Positions 62,136 through 64,000 of a stretch of DNA of 64,000 nt are shown in pieces. A program made the translations under genes and the position numbers. Within the stretch, counting starts at the first letter, position 1, and each line of letters opens with the position of its first letter. The DNA is from CAZCTC01 sp964501335 (lineage in GTDB: Bacteria > Chloroflexota > Anaerolineae > B4-G1 > SLSP01). The DNA is taken from the NCBI GenBank assembly GCA_964501335.1, contig CAZCTC010000043.1:1-64000 (forward strand), read 5' to 3'. Under the pieces are notes generated by a model that saw nothing but the letters and a program-made list of their open reading frames with translations, was not told where the DNA came from and did no database searches.

Positions 62136-63440
62136 TTGAGCTTGAGTCCAGAGACTCCACAACAGTCCCCAGCAGTGCGCCGATGTGTTGAGAATTTGCA
62201 AAATCCCAACCCGCGCCAGCGATCTCAGGCGGCCCATGAGTTGGGGGAGCTGGTGGCTGAAGCCGCGGTCCCTTCGTTGATTCATACCTTGACCGACGAT
62301 GTCAATACGTATGTGCGAAGTGCAGCGGCGGAGGCCTTAGGCCGGATCGGTGATCCGGTAGCCATCGTGCCGTTGGTTCAGGCGACACGCGATTCAAGTT
62401 CCTTTGTCCGCCGGGCGGCGGTCATTTCTTTAGGCCAGATCCGGGCCCGGGATGCTCAGATGGCGTTGTTGCAGGCGCTGGAAGATCCTAATTTCTACGT
62501 GCGCCGGGCCGCGATCAATGCGATCGGAAAGCTGGGGGTGGCGGATCTGGGGCAGGTGCTGTTGCCTCTGCTGGAGCGACGCGATCCCCGGGTGCGGCGC
62601 ACAGTCATCACGGCGCTGCGGCGGTTGCAGACTCAGGAGGCTGTGCCGTTGTTGGTTGAGGTGCTGGATACTTATCTGACGACGCCTTCGCCGCGGGATC
62701 TTCCGGTGGTTAAGGCGTTGGTGATTGCCTTGGGAGATCTGCGGGCTGAGGCGGCGGCTCCGGTGCTGGTCCGGGTGCTGCGCGGCTATGTGGGAGCCCG
62801 CTCTCTGGCGGCGACGGCTCTGGGACAGATCGGTGCGGCGGAGGCCGGCCCGGCTTTGGTGGAATCGTTGGACGATAAGAGCGCTAATTTGCGCCTGGCC
62901 GCGATCAAAAGCCTGGGCAAGATCGGTTATACCAGTGCGGCGCCGTTGTTGGTGCATTTTCTGGAATCGCCCGATCCTCGCCAGCGGCGGATGTCGGCTC
63001 TGGCGTTAGGGTTGATGGGGGAACGTTCCGCCGTGCCGACGTTGTTGGAAATGGTGCAGCGGGATCAGAGTCCCCTGGTGCGGCCGGCGGCGGCTGAAGC
63101 GCTGGCGCTGTTGGGCGATAGTTCTCTGGCACCGCAGCTTTTGCCGTTGACGGAAGACAGCAATGCCTATTTGCGGGCGGCGCTGGCTCAGGCCCTGGGC
63201 GTTTTGGATGATGGTTCTCCCGAAGTGCTGCATGCACTTTATCAACTGGCCGAGGATCGGGTAGACCATGTATCTATGGTGGCGCAGCGGGTTTTGGAGA
63301 CCATGCCGAAGGAGCGGACTCCCCGTCCCACTTCGGTGGGGGTTTCGGAGCAGGAGAAGCCGGAACCGGTTACGGTTGAGACGGCGGCTCCGGCGAAAAA
63401 AGGAGATTCCTGGCTGCGGCGGCTTTTCCGCGGCAGCTGA
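62136..63440 (+). CDS. HEAT-repeat protein (PBS-lyase type)
   Basis: A 434-residue protein with a TTG start and a GAAAGGA ribosome site 9 bases upstream. It is built of about eleven HEAT/PBS-lyase repeats of 30-35 residues (pattern VRSAAAEALGRIGDPVAIVPLVQA), covering about 25-390. A Pro/Glu linker and a basic end (KGDSWLRRLFRGS) follow. Such all-helical solenoids are protein scaffolds. The short basic C-terminus may bind membrane. No lyase or other active site is visible. Confidence 0.88.
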   Translation: MSLSPETPQQSPAVRRCVENLQNPNPRQRSQAAHELGELVAEAAVPSLIHTLTDDVNTYVRSAAAEALGRIGDPVAIVPLVQATRDSSSFVRRAAVISLGQIRARDAQMALLQALEDPNFYVRRAAINAIGKLGVADLGQVLLPLLERRDPRVRRTVITALRRLQTQEAVPLLVEVLDTYLTTPSPRDLPVVKALVIALGDLRAEAAAPVLVRVLRGYVGARSLAATALGQIGAAEAGPALVESLDDKSANLRLAAIKSLGKIGYTSAAPLLVHFLESPDPRQRRMSALALGLMGERSAVPTLLEMVQRDQSPLVRPAAAEALALLGDSSLAPQLLPLTEDSNAYLRAALAQALGVLDDGSPEVLHALYQLAEDRVDHVSMVAQRVLETMPKERTPRPTSVGVSEQEKPEPVTVETAAPAKKGDSWLRRLFRGS

Positions 63441-63458
63441 AATCGACGAAGGCGATTT

Positions 63459-63494
63459 ACAAAGGGATTTTTGCTCCGGCAAAGATCCCTTTGT
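63459..63494 (+). terminator. Terminator of the HEAT-repeat gene
   Basis: Stem ACAAAGGGAT (63459-63468) with ATCCCTTTGT (63485-63494), 18 bases after the stop. Confidence 0.7.
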
Positions 63495-63511
63495 CATTTA
63501 ACTTTTGATTT

Positions 63512-63552
63512 TTTATATTTTCGCGCGCCCAAAGGGCGCGCGAAAATATAAA
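63512..63552. repeat. Interspersed hairpin, stem only (copy K)
   Basis: A 19-bp perfect stem (63512-63530 with 63534-63552, loop AAA), core TATATTTTCGCGCGCCC. It has the ATTTTCG edge of the interspersed family but lacks the head of the element. Confidence 0.75.
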
Positions 63553-63587
63553 TCCGAAAGATATCTTGAAATGGAGGTAAGCCTGTC

Positions 63588-64000
63588 ATGGATGCTCAAT
63601 TTAATCGCCCGATTCGATTGGCGCTGTTAGGGGCCGGCATCTTTGCCCGGGATGCCCATCTGCCGGCGCTGCAAGGTCTTGAAGATGTCTTTGAAGTTAC
63701 AGCCATCTGGAGCCGGTCGGAAGGTTCGGCCCGGGCATTGGCTGAACGGGTGAACCATCCGGTGACCCTTTATACCGATATGGAGGCGCTGCTGGCTTCT
63801 CCCGATATCGAGGCGGTGGATGTGATTTTGCCGATCGGGGTGCAGCCGGTGGTCATTGCGGCGGCGCTGGCGGCGGGCAAGCATGTATTGAGTGAGAAGC
63901 CAATGGCTCCGGATGTGGCGACCGGGCGGCAATTGCTGGAGGTGTATGCCCGCTATCCGGGGTTGATCTGGGATGTGGCGGAAAACTGGCGTTATTCGCC
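63588..64000 (+). CDS. Gfo/Idh/MocA-family oxidoreductase, N-terminal part
   Basis: The first 137 codons of an NAD(P)-dependent oxidoreductase, cut by the window edge. The Rossmann motif GAGIFARDAHLPAL and the family motif SEKPMAPD (EKP) are present, with DVILPIGVQPVVIAAALAAGKHV between. Sugars, inositol or related compounds are usual substrates, and which one cannot be known from this part. GGAGG lies 12 bases before the ATG. Confidence 0.88.
   Translation, partial: MDAQFNRPIRLALLGAGIFARDAHLPALQGLEDVFEVTAIWSRSEGSARALAERVNHPVTLYTDMEALLASPDIEAVDVILPIGVQPVVIAAALAAGKHVLSEKPMAPDVATGRQLLEVYARYPGLIWDVAENWRYS

Overview
The window looks like a chromosomal stretch of a moderately GC-rich bacterium, most likely a Chloroflexota (Anaerolineae-like) genome. 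This is inferred from the abundance of GAF-rich histidine kinases, Thr/Pro-rich extracellular tails, the nusA-ylxR-infB-rbfA-nrnA-truB-ribF block, and a DUF4157 protein. No rRNA gene was found, so the phylum is only moderately supported. No tRNA, rRNA or CRISPR array was seen. One 100-N assembly gap (14950-15049) lies in a tandem repeat inside the penicillin-binding protein gene.

Layout. 1-2336: a membrane protein and an SDR epimerase. 2865-11368: a plus-strand signalling cluster with a four-GAF histidine kinase, a REC-GAF-kinase hybrid, a stand-alone receiver and a GAF-GAF-kinase-REC hybrid. 11479-21394: minus-strand envelope genes, namely a class A PBP with a long repetitive cytoplasmic tail, a sensor kinase, a MaoC-type hydratase, a GT4 glycosyltransferase, a CDP-paratose-2-epimerase-like SDR and a flippase-like membrane protein. 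21557-28923: a hypothetical protein and three paralogous secreted beta-propeller lipoproteins. 29625-31268: a membrane-anchored alkaline-phosphatase-fold enzyme. 31252-38426: a Wadjet (JetABCD) SMC-type plasmid-defence locus, with jetD split from jetABC by about 490 bp holding three repeat elements.

38618-49763: two putative secreted effector/toxin genes, a Het-C/LysM protein and a DUF4157 metalloprotease-like protein. Each has a good sigma-70-type promoter and an AT-rich leader of roughly 150-160 nt. They flank DUF4126, DUF4190 and small membrane genes, uvrC, an Amj-type lipid II flippase and an SLC13 permease. 50063-52670: an operon of membrane protein, winged-helix regulator, ABC ATPase and permease. 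52929-54157: a small secreted/membrane protein and a TMEM165/GDT1 transporter. 54123-61891: the minus-strand translation and RNA block ribF, truB, nrnA, rbfA, infB, ylxR, nusA, with an intrinsic terminator between nusA and ylxR. 62136-64000: a HEAT-repeat protein and the start of a Gfo/Idh/MocA oxidoreductase.

The most distinctive non-coding feature is a family of interspersed elements, at least ten copies of about 115-130 bp. Each carries a long perfect or near-perfect hairpin whose stem sequence changes between copies on both arms together. Its orientation does not follow the neighbouring genes, so it is not simply a terminator. A second set of short repeats (palindromic GTAGGGGCG-type and 'CAGGACAGAAGGCCATG...GGCACCCCGAAGGATGAAAA' modules) fills other intergenic gaps. 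The strongest candidates for new biology are the paired Het-C/DUF4157 effectors, the repeat family, and an array of Thr-x-x-(Leu/Ile/Val) motifs in the PBP tail.
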